64,000 bases of DNA from UMGS75 sp964507405 (GCA_964507405.1 CAZDPJ010000005.1:3916-67915), one strand, 5' to 3'. Numbered from the stretch's first letter, positions 35,408 through 44,287 are shown. Notes: generated by a model from the sequence alone, not told the origin. Translations and numbers: made by a program.

Positions 35408-36752
35408 AGAAATTAAATATATTAGTGTTACCGCTCTTAATCGATATATTTCTTATAAATTTGAAATGGATATGAATTTAAAAGAAGTATATCTTAAGGG
35501 AGAAATTTCTAATTTTAAATATTCAGGAAGACATTGCTATTTTTCTTTGAAAGATCAAACTTCGGAGATTAGTGCAATGTTCTTTTATCCCGATAATTTA
35601 TCACTTAAGTTTGTGCCCAAAGATGGAATGAGTGTACAAGTTGTTGGTCAAATTCAGGTTTATCAAAAAAAGGGTACTTATGCTATTATTGTAAAAAAAA
35701 TAGAACAAGAAGGAATTGGTATTTTATATCAACAATATTTAGATTTAAAAGATAAACTTGCGGGAGAAGGTTTATTTGATGAGTCTAGAAAACTAAGAAT
35801 TCCTGAATATCCAGAACATGTTGCGGTGATAACAGCATCGACAGGAGAAGCAATTCATGATATTATTTCAACATTTAATCGTCGTTTAGCACTTCCTGAA
35901 ATTAGACTTTATCCTGCCTTAGTTCAAGGAGTAGATGCACCAAAAGATTTAATTCGTGCTTTAAATGAAGTATATAAAGATAATTGGGCCGATGTTATTA
36001 TAATTGGCCGCGGTGGTGGTAGCTTTGAAGATTTATCTTGCTTTAATGATGAATCTTTAGCAAGACTTTTAGCAGAATCTAAAATTCCAACGGTTTCAGC
36101 TGTCGGGCATGAGGGCGATTATACAATATGTGATTTCGTTGCTTCGTTTAGAGCTCCAACTCCAACAGGTGCCGCAATGCGTTTATCAAAAGATAAAATG
36201 GAAGTCTTGAATTTAGTATATGATAAGATGGCAAGAATTTCCTCCGCTACTAAACATAAATTAATAACTTCTTATAATCAGTATGATAGTTTATTGAATT
36301 CGTATCCAATAAAAAGATTTGATGAATTAGTTGATAAAATAGCTACTAAGTATTATATTTTAGATGAAAAGATTAATTTATTTAGTCCTACTCGGCTTTT
36401 ATCTAATTGGCAAGATTCAATTATTAATTTAGATAATAGATTACAATTTTGTTTTAATAACCAATTATTAATAAAAGAAAAGACTTTTGATATTTATTCT
36501 AATAAGTTGACTCCTAGTTTATTGCTTAAAAATATAAATAATTTGGAAAATACTTTAGATAAATTAATTGATAAAAGTACTTTATTAAATCCTTTTAATG
36601 TAATGAAAAAAGGATATTCAATTATTGAACAAAACGGAGCGATAAAAAAATCAATTAAAGACTTAAATGATAGTGAATCTTTAGTTGTTAAAATGCATGA
36701 TGGTAAAGTATTAACAAATATTATTAAAATAATAGATGAGAAAGGAAACTAA
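35400..36752 (+). CDS. xseA: Exodeoxyribonuclease VII large subunit
   Basis: A 450-residue subunit of exonuclease VII (single-strand DNA degradation). An OB-fold at about residues 20-100 (EVYLKGEISNFKYSGRHCYFSLKD) precedes the catalytic core with IIGRGGGSFEDLSCFNDE and SAVGHEGDYTICDFVASFRAPTPTGAA, then a coiled-coil C-terminal part. ATG 35400 was chosen because MNKEIKYISVTALNRYI matches the usual XseA start; an in-frame TTG at 35385 lies further inside nusB. It is followed after 3 bases by xseB. Confidence 0.93.
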   Translation: MNKEIKYISVTALNRYISYKFEMDMNLKEVYLKGEISNFKYSGRHCYFSLKDQTSEISAMFFYPDNLSLKFVPKDGMSVQVVGQIQVYQKKGTYAIIVKKIEQEGIGILYQQYLDLKDKLAGEGLFDESRKLRIPEYPEHVAVITASTGEAIHDIISTFNRRLALPEIRLYPALVQGVDAPKDLIRALNEVYKDNWADVIIIGRGGGSFEDLSCFNDESLARLLAESKIPTVSAVGHEGDYTICDFVASFRAPTPTGAAMRLSKDKMEVLNLVYDKMARISSATKHKLITSYNQYDSLLNSYPIKRFDELVDKIATKYYILDEKINLFSPTRLLSNWQDSIINLDNRLQFCFNNQLLIKEKTFDIYSNKLTPSLLLKNINNLENTLDKLIDKSTLLNPFNVMKKGYSIIEQNGAIKKSIKDLNDSESLVVKMHDGKVLTNIIKIIDEKGN

Positions 36753-36755
36753 AAA

Positions 36756-36959
36756 ATGGAAAATAAAACATTTGAACAGTTATTAAAAGAATTACAAGAT
36801 GTAGTTAATAGCCTTGAAAGTGGTAAACTTTCTTTAGAAGAATCAGTAGAAGCATATAAAAAAGGAATGACTTTAAGTCTTGAATGTAAAAAAAGATTAG
36901 AAGAGGCTAAAAGTGTTGTTGTAAATAAATCAGTGGATGGGAATTTAGAAAAATTCTAA
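36756..36959 (+). CDS. xseB: Exodeoxyribonuclease VII small subunit
   Basis: A 67-residue helical-hairpin partner of XseA. FEQLLKELQDVVNSLESGKLSLEESVEAYKKG is the family signature (split here: FEQLLKELQ, LESGKLSLEESVEAYKKG). Length is normal and it starts 3 bases after xseA. In Bacillus the next gene would be ispA; it is absent here, and dxs follows after 53 bases. Confidence 0.93.
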   Translation: MENKTFEQLLKELQDVVNSLESGKLSLEESVEAYKKGMTLSLECKKRLEEAKSVVVNKSVDGNLEKF

Positions 36960-37012
36960 GAAAAATAATATATTTTATTTTTTCATCCGTATAATTATAA
37001 TAGAGGTGCCTT

Positions 37013-38809
37013 ATGCTTTATTCTATTGAAAAATTAAAAAAGATGAATATTAAAGAATTAGAAAATTTAGCTAGTGATATTCGTAAAACATTGATTGATA
37101 ATATAAGCCAAACTGGTGGTCATTTATCATCAAATCTTGGAGTAGTTGAACTTACTATTGCTCTCCATTATGTTTTTGATAGCCCTCGTGATTTAATTTT
37201 CTTTGATGTTTCTCACCAAACTTATGTTCATAAATTATTAACCGGAAGAGCCGATCAATTTAGTTCATTACGAAAATACAATGGATTAAGTGGATTTGCT
37301 TCAAAAAAAGAAAGTATTCATGATGTGTTTGAAGCAGGTCATAGTTCAACATCGCTTTCTACTGCTCTTGGTTTTTTAAATGTTAAAGAAAATAAACCTG
37401 ATTTATTTAATGAGGCAGTAGTGGTTATTGGTGATGCATCAATTGTGAATGGGGTATCAATGGAAGCTTTAAATTATTTAGGTTCAAAACAAAATCAAAA
37501 ATTAATAATAATTCTTAATGATAATGAAATGGGTGTTTCGAAAAGTGTTGGTGGATTAGCTAAAACATTTAATAAAATTAGATTAAAAGGTCGTTTTAAA
37601 CTATTAAGAAAACTTGCACCTAAGTCAATTAAACGAATGATGAAGACAGTAGCTTATAAAAATAATTTTTTAAGTGGTCTTGGAATTAAATATTTAGGTA
37701 TTATTGATGGCCATAATATTAAAGAATTAATTGATTATCTCGAATATGCGAAAAAATCGTCTAGTTCTGTTATATTACATATTAAAACTACGAAAGGAAA
37801 AGGTTATAAATTTTCCGAAGAAGATAAAACTGGAATTTGGCATAGTACTCCTCCATTTGATATAGAAAGTGGGACTCTTCTTAATAAATCAGATCCTAAA
37901 AAAATATTTGGTAGTGAGATTGCTGATTTTTTATATAAATATAATGATGAACATCCTAATGAAATTAAAGTAATAACTCCTGGTATGGCATATGGAAGTG
38001 GACTTGAAATATTTCAATCAACAAATAATAATTGTTTTATTGATGTTGGTATTGGTGAAGAAAATGCTATTTTAATGGCTAATGGGATAGCTGATGCGGG
38101 GATGATTCCAATTACATTTATTTATTCCACCTTTTTACAACGTTCATATGATGAATTAATCCATGATTTAGCAAGAAATAATGCTCATGCGATAATATGT
38201 GTTGATCGAGCTGGAATTGTGGATGGTGATGGCCCTACGCATCAAGGTATTTATGATATAGCTTATCTTAGTACAATCCCTAATATTAAGATTTTGATGC
38301 CTCGTGATATCAATGAAGGAGTTCAAATGATTAAATATGCTTTAGAAAATCCTTCTTTATATGTAATTAGATATCCAAAAGAAGCTTTAAGTTTTACCAA
38401 TAATTCTGTTTTCTCATATGGTAAATGGCAAATTATAAAAAATGGTGTTAATAAATATATTATTTCATATGGACCTAATTTAGATATTTTATATAATAAT
38501 TTAGATTCTAGTCATATTGGATTAATTAATGCCTCAACAATAAATCCTTTTGATAAAGAGTTAATTAAAGATTTATTATTAAAAAATAAAAAGTTATATT
38601 TTTATGAAGAAGTAGTTCAAAATAATTCACTTTATTCACAAGTATTAAACTATGTTAATGATTTATATTTAAATAAGGTAATTCCATCTTATTATATAAA
38701 ATCAAAAGCTTTACCAAATGGATATTTACCTCAAGGTTCAAAAAATGAGTTATTAGATTTATATAATTTAAATATTAAAAATTTTATTAAAGAAGTAGAG
38801 GGTGATTAA
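37013..38809 (+). CDS. dxs: 1-deoxy-D-xylulose-5-phosphate synthase (divergent)
   Basis: A 598-residue thiamin-diphosphate enzyme making DXP from pyruvate and glyceraldehyde 3-phosphate, the first step of the MEP isoprenoid pathway. Blocks seen: GGHLSSNLGVVELTIALH, SHQTYVHKLLTGR, GHSSTSLS, GIGEENAILMANG, YSTFLQRSYDE, DRAGIVDGDGPTHQG and IRYPKEAL. It is shorter than usual (about 620-640), and the ThDP motif reads GDA (residues 140-142) rather than GDG. The NDN half of the motif is intact, as is the catalytic Glu of the second half, so activity is likely. The gene lies between xseB and recN, without ispA, tlyA or argR. Confidence 0.9.
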   Translation: MLYSIEKLKKMNIKELENLASDIRKTLIDNISQTGGHLSSNLGVVELTIALHYVFDSPRDLIFFDVSHQTYVHKLLTGRADQFSSLRKYNGLSGFASKKESIHDVFEAGHSSTSLSTALGFLNVKENKPDLFNEAVVVIGDASIVNGVSMEALNYLGSKQNQKLIIILNDNEMGVSKSVGGLAKTFNKIRLKGRFKLLRKLAPKSIKRMMKTVAYKNNFLSGLGIKYLGIIDGHNIKELIDYLEYAKKSSSSVILHIKTTKGKGYKFSEEDKTGIWHSTPPFDIESGTLLNKSDPKKIFGSEIADFLYKYNDEHPNEIKVITPGMAYGSGLEIFQSTNNNCFIDVGIGEENAILMANGIADAGMIPITFIYSTFLQRSYDELIHDLARNNAHAIICVDRAGIVDGDGPTHQGIYDIAYLSTIPNIKILMPRDINEGVQMIKYALENPSLYVIRYPKEALSFTNNSVFSYGKWQIIKNGVNKYIISYGPNLDILYNNLDSSHIGLINASTINPFDKELIKDLLLKNKKLYFYEEVVQNNSLYSQVLNYVNDLYLNKVIPSYYIKSKALPNGYLPQGSKNELLDLYNLNIKNFIKEVEGD

Positions 38810-38810
38810 A

Positions 38811-40490
38811 ATGCTTTCTCAATTAATTGTACAAAATTTCGCAATTATAGATAATTTATGCGTGGATTTTAAAAAAGGGTTTACTGTTTTAACTGGTGAA
38901 ACTGGTGCTGGTAAATCATTAATTATTGATGCGATTGGTTTACTTTTAGGTAACAGATCATCTACTATGATGATAAGAAATGGTGAAACAAAAGCAAAAG
39001 TAGAAGGTATATTCGAAAATGTAAGTAGTTCTACTAAAGAAATCTTAAATAATTTAGAAATTGAGTTACTTGATGGTGATGTGGTAGTAATTAAAAGAGA
39101 ATTATCTGTTACTGGTAAAAATTTAATTAGAGTAAATGGTGAAATTGTTACCTTAAACCAACTTGAATTAATTGCTTCGACCCTTGGCGATGTTCATGCG
39201 CAAGGGGAAACTCATAAATTATTTACCGAACATAATTATTTGTCTTTTATTGATAATGATGAAGTAAGTAAGTTAATTGATAATTATTTAGTTTTAAAAA
39301 AGAAATATTTAAATACCTATAATGATTATAAAAAGGTCTTAGAATTATCAAAAACTGATAAAACTAATCTAGAGTTTTGGCTTTATCAATATAATGAACT
39401 TGAAAAGGCTAATTTATCTATTAATGAAGAAAATAATCTTGAATCTGAACTTGTTATTTTAAATAATTTTGAAAATATTTATAATAGTTTATCAAGTATA
39501 AAAAAAGAAATAAATGATAATAATATCTTAAATAGTTTTTATGAAATAATTAGCAATTTAGATAAATTAAAAAAAGTACAAACTGAATTTGAAAATGATT
39601 ATGAACATTTCAATGATTATTATTATGAAATAGAAGATTTTGTTAATAAAATAAGTAATAAACTTAGAAACTTAGATTTTGATGAATCAAGATTAAATGA
39701 AATTAATGAACGATTAAGTTATCTTAATTCATTAAAACATAAATATAATCGTTCAATTATTGAACTAATTAGTTTTAAACAAGAATTAAAAGAAAAAATT
39801 GAAAACTTCGAACAAATTGATGATAAAATACTTGAATTAAAAAACCAATTAGAATTAGATTATAATGAACTTAAAACTTCAGCATTAGAAATTACGAAAC
39901 TTAGAAAAGACCTTGCTAAAAAGTTAGAGAATAATGTATTGGATACATTAAAAGATTTAATGTTAAATAAAGTTATTTTAAAAATAAAATTTAATGACTA
40001 TACATTAGATGATGCTTTGAATTATCAAGTATTTAAAAAAAATGGATGTGATGAAGTTGATTTCTTAATTTCATTTAATGTTGGTGAAACCCTTAAACCT
40101 TTATCAAAAGTTGCATCTGGTGGTGAAATGTCAAGGGTGATGCTTGCTTTAAAAGTACATGTTTTACAAAAACTAGAACTTTCAACAATAATCTTTGATG
40201 AAATTGATAGTGGGGTAAGCGGTAGTGTTGCTGAAAAAGTTGGCGAAAAATTAAAAAATATTAGTAAATATTCCCAAGTTTTAGCTATTACCCATTTACC
40301 AATAGTTGCAAGTTTTGCTGATAATCATATTTTTATTTATAAAGAATTTACTGAAAATGCAACTTCAACAAGGATTAAAGAATTATCAGTTGATGAAAGA
40401 ATTGAAATGATTGCGGAAATGATTTCTCCAAATGATGCTACTTCTAAAAGTAAAGATTTAGCAAAATTAATGTTATCAAATAATAAATAA
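38811..40490 (+). CDS. recN: DNA repair protein RecN
   Basis: A 559-residue SMC-like ATPase for double-strand-break repair. Walker A GETGAGKSLIIDAIG is at about residues 30-44, a long coiled coil covers about 150-370, ABC signature SGGEMSRVMLALK and Walker B IIFDEIDSGVSG follow, then the His-switch ITHLP. ATG 38811 starts MLSQLIVQNFAIIDN, the normal RecN start, with AGAGGGTG before it; the GTG at 38802 is inside dxs and less likely. A terminator follows, so spoIVB probably has its own (sporulation) promoter. Confidence 0.95.
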   Translation: MLSQLIVQNFAIIDNLCVDFKKGFTVLTGETGAGKSLIIDAIGLLLGNRSSTMMIRNGETKAKVEGIFENVSSSTKEILNNLEIELLDGDVVVIKRELSVTGKNLIRVNGEIVTLNQLELIASTLGDVHAQGETHKLFTEHNYLSFIDNDEVSKLIDNYLVLKKKYLNTYNDYKKVLELSKTDKTNLEFWLYQYNELEKANLSINEENNLESELVILNNFENIYNSLSSIKKEINDNNILNSFYEIISNLDKLKKVQTEFENDYEHFNDYYYEIEDFVNKISNKLRNLDFDESRLNEINERLSYLNSLKHKYNRSIIELISFKQELKEKIENFEQIDDKILELKNQLELDYNELKTSALEITKLRKDLAKKLENNVLDTLKDLMLNKVILKIKFNDYTLDDALNYQVFKKNGCDEVDFLISFNVGETLKPLSKVASGGEMSRVMLALKVHVLQKLELSTIIFDEIDSGVSGSVAEKVGEKLKNISKYSQVLAITHLPIVASFADNHIFIYKEFTENATSTRIKELSVDERIEMIAEMISPNDATSKSKDLAKLMLSNNK

Positions 40491-40493
40491 GAA

Positions 40494-40535
40494 AAAAAGT
40501 GGCAGATAAATTAACAATTATCGTCACTTTTTATT
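40494..40535 (+). terminator. Intrinsic terminator after recN
   Basis: Stem AAAAAGTG...GATAA / TTATC...CACTTTTT with a small internal loop, followed by T's. It separates the housekeeping block from spoIVB. Confidence 0.7.
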
Positions 40536-40573
40536 CGTATATTTAGGGAAATAATATAATGAAAGGAGGAATT

Positions 40574-41587
40574 ATGAAAAAAACATTTAAAATATTTAAA
40601 ACTATGTTTTTCTTTTTATTATTGTTTTCTGTATTTTTAACTGTTAATTTAGAAACTTTTGCTGAAAATAATAAACAAGTTATATTAGGTGGAAATACTA
40701 TTGGTTTAAAAATAGATACAGGAGTATATGTATGTGGAAAGTATCAAGTTACAACGGATAATAAAAAAGTATCACCTTGGAAAAGTAGTGATATAACTTG
40801 TGGAGATAAAATAATTGCTTATAATAATATTGATATTAGTTCTAATAGTGATTTATTAAATATACTAAAAAATGATAATAATGAGAGTGCAACACTTACA
40901 CTTGAGAGAAATAATCATATTTTTAATACTAGCATTGATATTGTAAAAACTAACAATGAATCAAAATCCCTTGGTTTATATATTAAGGATAAGATGATAG
41001 GTATTGGTACATTAACTTTTATTGATCCTATAACTAATAAATATGCATCACTAGGTCACGGAATCTATGAAAATAATAAGATTATTGATACCAAAAGTGG
41101 TGATATAAGAACTTCATCGATAGAAGGAATAAAAAAGTCGGTTCCAGGAATGGCTGGTGAAAAAAGAGCATCAATTGGTAGTACTATTTATGGAACTGTT
41201 TCCGCGAATAAAGTAACTGGTATATATGGTAAAATGACAAATAATAAATATTTAAGTAATGAAAAAATTCAAATAGCATCACAATCTGAAGTAAAAATTG
41301 GTAATGCTTTAATTTATACCGTTGTAGATAAAGAAAAAGTAGAATCATTTGATATTAAGATTACTAGTATTGCTCTACAATCATCAAGTAATATCAAAGG
41401 ATTAAAGTTTGAAGTAATAGATGATAAATTACTTAATTTAACTGGTGGTATTGTTCAAGGAATGAGTGGAAGTCCAATTGTTCAAAATGGAAAATTAATT
41501 GGTGCCGTTTCTCATGTTTGTGTAGATAAACCTAATATTGGGTATGGAATTCATATAGAATGGATGTTAGATGATTTAACAGACTAA
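40574..41587 (+). CDS. spoIVB: SpoIVB serine peptidase (S55)
   Basis: A 337-residue forespore protease that in B. subtilis is secreted into the intermembrane space and cleaves SpoIVFA to trigger pro-sigma-K processing. A signal helix (about residues 8-27), a PDZ domain (about 55-130) and the S55 domain are present, with His162 in SLGHGIYE and Ser298 in GMSGSPIV. ATG 40574 was chosen because AAAGGAGG (40562-40569) precedes it; an ATG at 40559 has none. spoIVB next to spo0A, behind recN, is the classical endospore-former order. Confidence 0.93.
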   Translation: MKKTFKIFKTMFFFLLLFSVFLTVNLETFAENNKQVILGGNTIGLKIDTGVYVCGKYQVTTDNKKVSPWKSSDITCGDKIIAYNNIDISSNSDLLNILKNDNNESATLTLERNNHIFNTSIDIVKTNNESKSLGLYIKDKMIGIGTLTFIDPITNKYASLGHGIYENNKIIDTKSGDIRTSSIEGIKKSVPGMAGEKRASIGSTIYGTVSANKVTGIYGKMTNNKYLSNEKIQIASQSEVKIGNALIYTVVDKEKVESFDIKITSIALQSSSNIKGLKFEVIDDKLLNLTGGIVQGMSGSPIVQNGKLIGAVSHVCVDKPNIGYGIHIEWMLDDLTD

Positions 41588-41608
41588 TTTCCCTTAGATA
41601 TGACAAAA

Positions 41609-41615
41609 TTCGACA
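41609..41615 (+). promoter_or_regulatory. Spo0A box upstream of spo0A
   Basis: TTCGACA, the perfect core of the 0A box (reverse complement TGTCGAA), embedded in ATTCGACAAAA. It lies between spoIVB and spo0A, about 90 bases before the -35. In B. subtilis 0A boxes in this same interval autoregulate spo0A. By my rough base-composition estimate this 7-mer occurs a few times per 64 kb by chance, so position is the main argument. Confidence 0.6.
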
Positions 41616-41704
41616 AAATGAAGTATAAAACATCGTTTTTTAGCATAATTTAACTATTATTTATTCATTTTTAACATAATTTGTATCTTTTTTTTGCGAA
41701 TAAA

Positions 41705-41733
41705 TTGCATCATTAAACAAAATTTGGTAAAAT
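41705..41733 (+). promoter_or_regulatory. Sigma-A-type promoter of spo0A
   Basis: TTGCAT (41705-41710), 17-bp spacer ending TGG (extended -10), TAAAAT (41728-41733), then AAGGGGG before the ATG at 41758. No clear sigma-H promoter was found. Confidence 0.7.
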
Positions 41734-41757
41734 ATTAGTGCAAGGGGGATATTTATT

Positions 41758-42543
41758 ATGCAGAAATTTAAAATTTTAATTGCTGAAAATTCAGCAGACA
41801 AGGATTCAAACTTAACTAATTATTTTAAGAAGGTAACAGATGTTAACATTGTGGGGACATGTTCAACAGCAGAAAATTTATTTAATGTATTGAAAGTAAC
41901 TGATGTCGATGTTTTATTAATTGATTTATTTATACCTAATTTTGATGGTGTAAAATTTTTAGAAGAATTACAAGATCGTGAAGCTGAATTTAACTTACCA
42001 AAGCGTACAATTGTTGTTACACAATTTGTAAGTGGATTTATTAATGCGAAGTTAAATAATTTGGGTGTAGATTATATGGTAATGAAACCAATTAATTTTG
42101 AAAATTTATATAACTTGATGATTGGAATGCTTAGAGAACCTTATAAAATACAAGATGATGATTTTGACCCAGATTTAGATAGCGAAATTACTGATATCTT
42201 ACATGAAGTTGGAGTTCCAGCACATATTAAAGGATACTTATATCTTCGAGAAGCAATTATGCTTTGTTATAAAAATGTTGATATGTTAGGAGCAATAACT
42301 AAATGTTTATATCCTGAAGTGGCTCATCATTTTTGTACAACATCTTCAAGAGTCGAAAGAGCAATTAGACATGCAATTGAAATTGCTTGGGTTAGAGGTA
42401 ATGTAGATACTATTAGTGATATTTTTAGTTATACGATAAGCTATAATAAATCAAAACCTACTAATTCTGAGTTTATTGCAATGATTTCTGATCGTTTACG
42501 TATTGAACATCGTAAACAAAAGAAAATGCGATATATTGCATAA
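41758..42543 (+). CDS. spo0A: Sporulation master regulator Spo0A
   Basis: A 261-residue response regulator that switches cells into sporulation when phosphorylated. The receiver domain (residues 1-125) keeps the phospho-acceptor Asp56, the Thr switch (VVTQF) and Lys (VMKP), but the acidic pair Asp10-Asp11 of B. subtilis is Glu10-Asn11. The C-terminal DNA-binding domain is nearly unchanged from Bacillus: VPAHIKGYLYLREAI, TTSSRVERAIRHAIEIAW and KPTNSEFIAMISDRLR. It is monocistronic, with its own promoter, a 0A box and a terminator. Confidence 0.97.
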   Translation: MQKFKILIAENSADKDSNLTNYFKKVTDVNIVGTCSTAENLFNVLKVTDVDVLLIDLFIPNFDGVKFLEELQDREAEFNLPKRTIVVTQFVSGFINAKLNNLGVDYMVMKPINFENLYNLMIGMLREPYKIQDDDFDPDLDSEITDILHEVGVPAHIKGYLYLREAIMLCYKNVDMLGAITKCLYPEVAHHFCTTSSRVERAIRHAIEIAWVRGNVDTISDIFSYTISYNKSKPTNSEFIAMISDRLRIEHRKQKKMRYIA

Positions 42544-42549
42544 AAAAGA

Positions 42550-42575
42550 GGTACATCGTAAGATGTACCCTTATT
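42550..42575 (+). terminator. Intrinsic terminator after spo0A
   Basis: 8-bp stem GGTACATC / GATGTACC with loop GTAA (42550-42569) and a short, imperfect T tail. Confidence 0.65.
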
Positions 42576-42589
42576 TACATAAAATTAGA

Positions 42590-42805
42590 TTATTGAGCAG
42601 CTTGTACTAAAACGATAACTAAACTAGCAATAATACTAATTATCATAGCAAAAGCTAGGAAAGCAATAACAATTTTACCTAATAAAGTTTTAGAAGGTGC
42701 TTTTGTAATGATTACTTCATTTTTTCCATCTGCTGTTTCTTTAACAATAATTGTTTTTTGTTTCTTTTCTTTTGGTTGCTTTTTATTATTCTTTTTATTA
42801 CTCAT
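42590..42805 (-). CDS. Small single-pass membrane protein, unknown
   Basis: A 71-residue protein with a Lys/Asn-rich, strongly basic N-terminal half (MSNKKNNKKQPKEKK) and one hydrophobic helix at about residues 45-69 ending in QAAQ, so tail-anchored. I do not recognise it. GAGGAG before the ATG and an extended -10 (TGATATAAT, reverse strand, 42850-42842) support expression. It is divergent from dinB and convergent with spo0A. Confidence 0.7.
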   Translation of the reverse strand: MSNKKNNKKQPKEKKQKTIIVKETADGKNEVIITKAPSKTLLGKIVIAFLAFAMIISIIASLVIVLVQAAQ

Positions 42806-42879
42806 AGGTTTCTCCTCATAATTAATATATTATTTTACTATATTATATCATAATTTTTAAAAAAAAGGGTGGTGATAGC

Positions 42880-44121
42880 ATTAAAAAAAATAGAATTATT
42901 TTTCATATTGACATGAATTGCTTTTTTGCAAGTTGTGAAATTGCTGAAAATCCTGAATTAGAAGGTAAAATTTTTGCAGTTGGTCATAACGGAAACGATC
43001 GTAAAGGTATCATTTTAGCATCAACTTATGAAGCAAGAAAATTTGGAATTCACGCTGCAATGCCTGTAGCAGAAGCACTTCGTAGATGTCCTAATTTAAT
43101 ACTAGTTGAACCTAGAATGAATATTTATAGTGATTATTCAAGAAGATTTTTCGATTATTTTTTATCGATTACACCACTTGTTGAACCTGGTAGTATTGAT
43201 GAGGCATATCTTGATGTTACTGATGTATGTGCTCCATCTTTAATTGTTGATTTAGCTAAAAATATTCAAAATGATTTATTAGAAATGTTTAATTTACCAT
43301 GTAGTATTGGAATTGCTCCAAACAAGTTTTTAGCAAAAATGGCTTCTGATATGAAAAAACCACTAGGAATTACAGTTTTAAGAAAAAGAGAAATTGATAA
43401 ATTGCTTTGGGTACTTCCAATTAGCGATATGTTTGGGGTTGGCAAGAAGAGCTTAGATAGTTTTAAGGCATTAGGCATTAATACAATTGGTGATTTAGCA
43501 ACTTATAAAGATTTAAAGTTATTATCTGATGTACTTGGAAAAAACAATGCTGAAAACTTATATGCCCATGCTAATGGAGAAGGTAGTAATGAAATTGATG
43601 TCACTAGATTTAATGAAGTTAGTTCGATTAGTCTTTCTCAAACTTTAGATAATGATGAATATGATGTTTCTAAAATGAAATTGATTTTAAAAATATTATC
43701 TAATGCATTATCAACAAGACTTGAAAAAGCAAATATTTCAGCATCAACTTTTGCAATTCAAATTAAATATTTTAATTTTAAACAAACATCAAAAAGTAAA
43801 ACCTTTAAAGAACCGATAAAAGAAGCGAGTAAAATATCAGAAATTATATTAGATTTGTTTGAAGATTTATATGAAACCGATATTCCAGTACGTTTATTTG
43901 GTGTAGGAGCAAGTAAATTTGTTGAATCAAAAAATGAAATTAAACAATTATCGCTTTTTGATAAATTAGATGAGGAAGAAAAAGAATATAGTGTAAATAA
44001 CTTGTTAAAAGAAATTAATAAATCAATCGGATTTGAAATTATTAAAAAAGGAGTAAAAATAGATAGTACAAATCTTAATAATGATGATAAAAATTGGCGC
44101 AATAAAATAAATAATATTTAA
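42880..44121 (+). CDS. dinB: DNA polymerase IV, with probable ATT start codon
   Basis: A 413-residue Y-family translesion polymerase. HIDMNCFFASCE carries the first catalytic Asp, GSIDEAYLDVT the second acidic pair; YEARKFGIHAAMP and CSIGIAPNKFLAKMASDM are the finger and palm blocks, with a little-finger domain at about 240-350. The first ATG in frame (42913) lies just after the catalytic Asp, so it cannot be the start. The only suitable upstream codon is ATT 42880, giving KKNRIIFHIDMN, which matches the usual DinB N-terminus. GGTGGTGA stands 4 bases before it, the same spacing as the next gene's RBS. No ATG, GTG or TTG occurs in frame nearby upstream. Confidence 0.88.
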   Translation: MKKNRIIFHIDMNCFFASCEIAENPELEGKIFAVGHNGNDRKGIILASTYEARKFGIHAAMPVAEALRRCPNLILVEPRMNIYSDYSRRFFDYFLSITPLVEPGSIDEAYLDVTDVCAPSLIVDLAKNIQNDLLEMFNLPCSIGIAPNKFLAKMASDMKKPLGITVLRKREIDKLLWVLPISDMFGVGKKSLDSFKALGINTIGDLATYKDLKLLSDVLGKNNAENLYAHANGEGSNEIDVTRFNEVSSISLSQTLDNDEYDVSKMKLILKILSNALSTRLEKANISASTFAIQIKYFNFKQTSKSKTFKEPIKEASKISEIILDLFEDLYETDIPVRLFGVGASKFVESKNEIKQLSLFDKLDEEEKEYSVNNLLKEINKSIGFEIIKKGVKIDSTNLNNDDKNWRNKINNI

Positions 44122-44127
44122 GTTAAT

Positions 44128-44166
44128 AAGAATTAATATTTTACTATAATATTAGTTCTTTTTTCT
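44128..44166 (+). terminator. Intrinsic terminator after dinB
   Basis: 13-bp stem AAGAATTAATATT / AATATTAGTTCTT (one T-G pair; 44128-44140 with 44148-44160) followed by TTTTCTTT. Confidence 0.75.
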
Positions 44167-44183
44167 TTAATAATGTAATTATT

Positions 44184-44211
44184 TTGACAAATAAATAAAA
44201 ATAACTATAAT
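44184..44211 (+). promoter_or_regulatory. Sigma-A promoter for the pot operon
   Basis: TTGACA (44184-44189), 16-bp spacer, TATAAT (44206-44211). Confidence 0.75.
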
Positions 44212-44229
44212 AATATAGTATACATTTAC

Positions 44230-44263
44230 TAAACTTTTAGTTTACATTTATTTATATTGTAAA
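44230..44263. promoter_or_regulatory. Two inverted repeats between pot promoter and first gene, candidate operator
   Basis: TAAACT-TTT-AGTTTA (44230-44244) partly overlaps a second repeat TTTACA...TGTAAA (44241-44246 with 44258-44263). The position just downstream of the -10 suits repression, probably by the XRE-cupin protein encoded next. Confidence 0.5.
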
Positions 44264-44287
44264 TAAAACAAATAAGGTGGTGAATTT

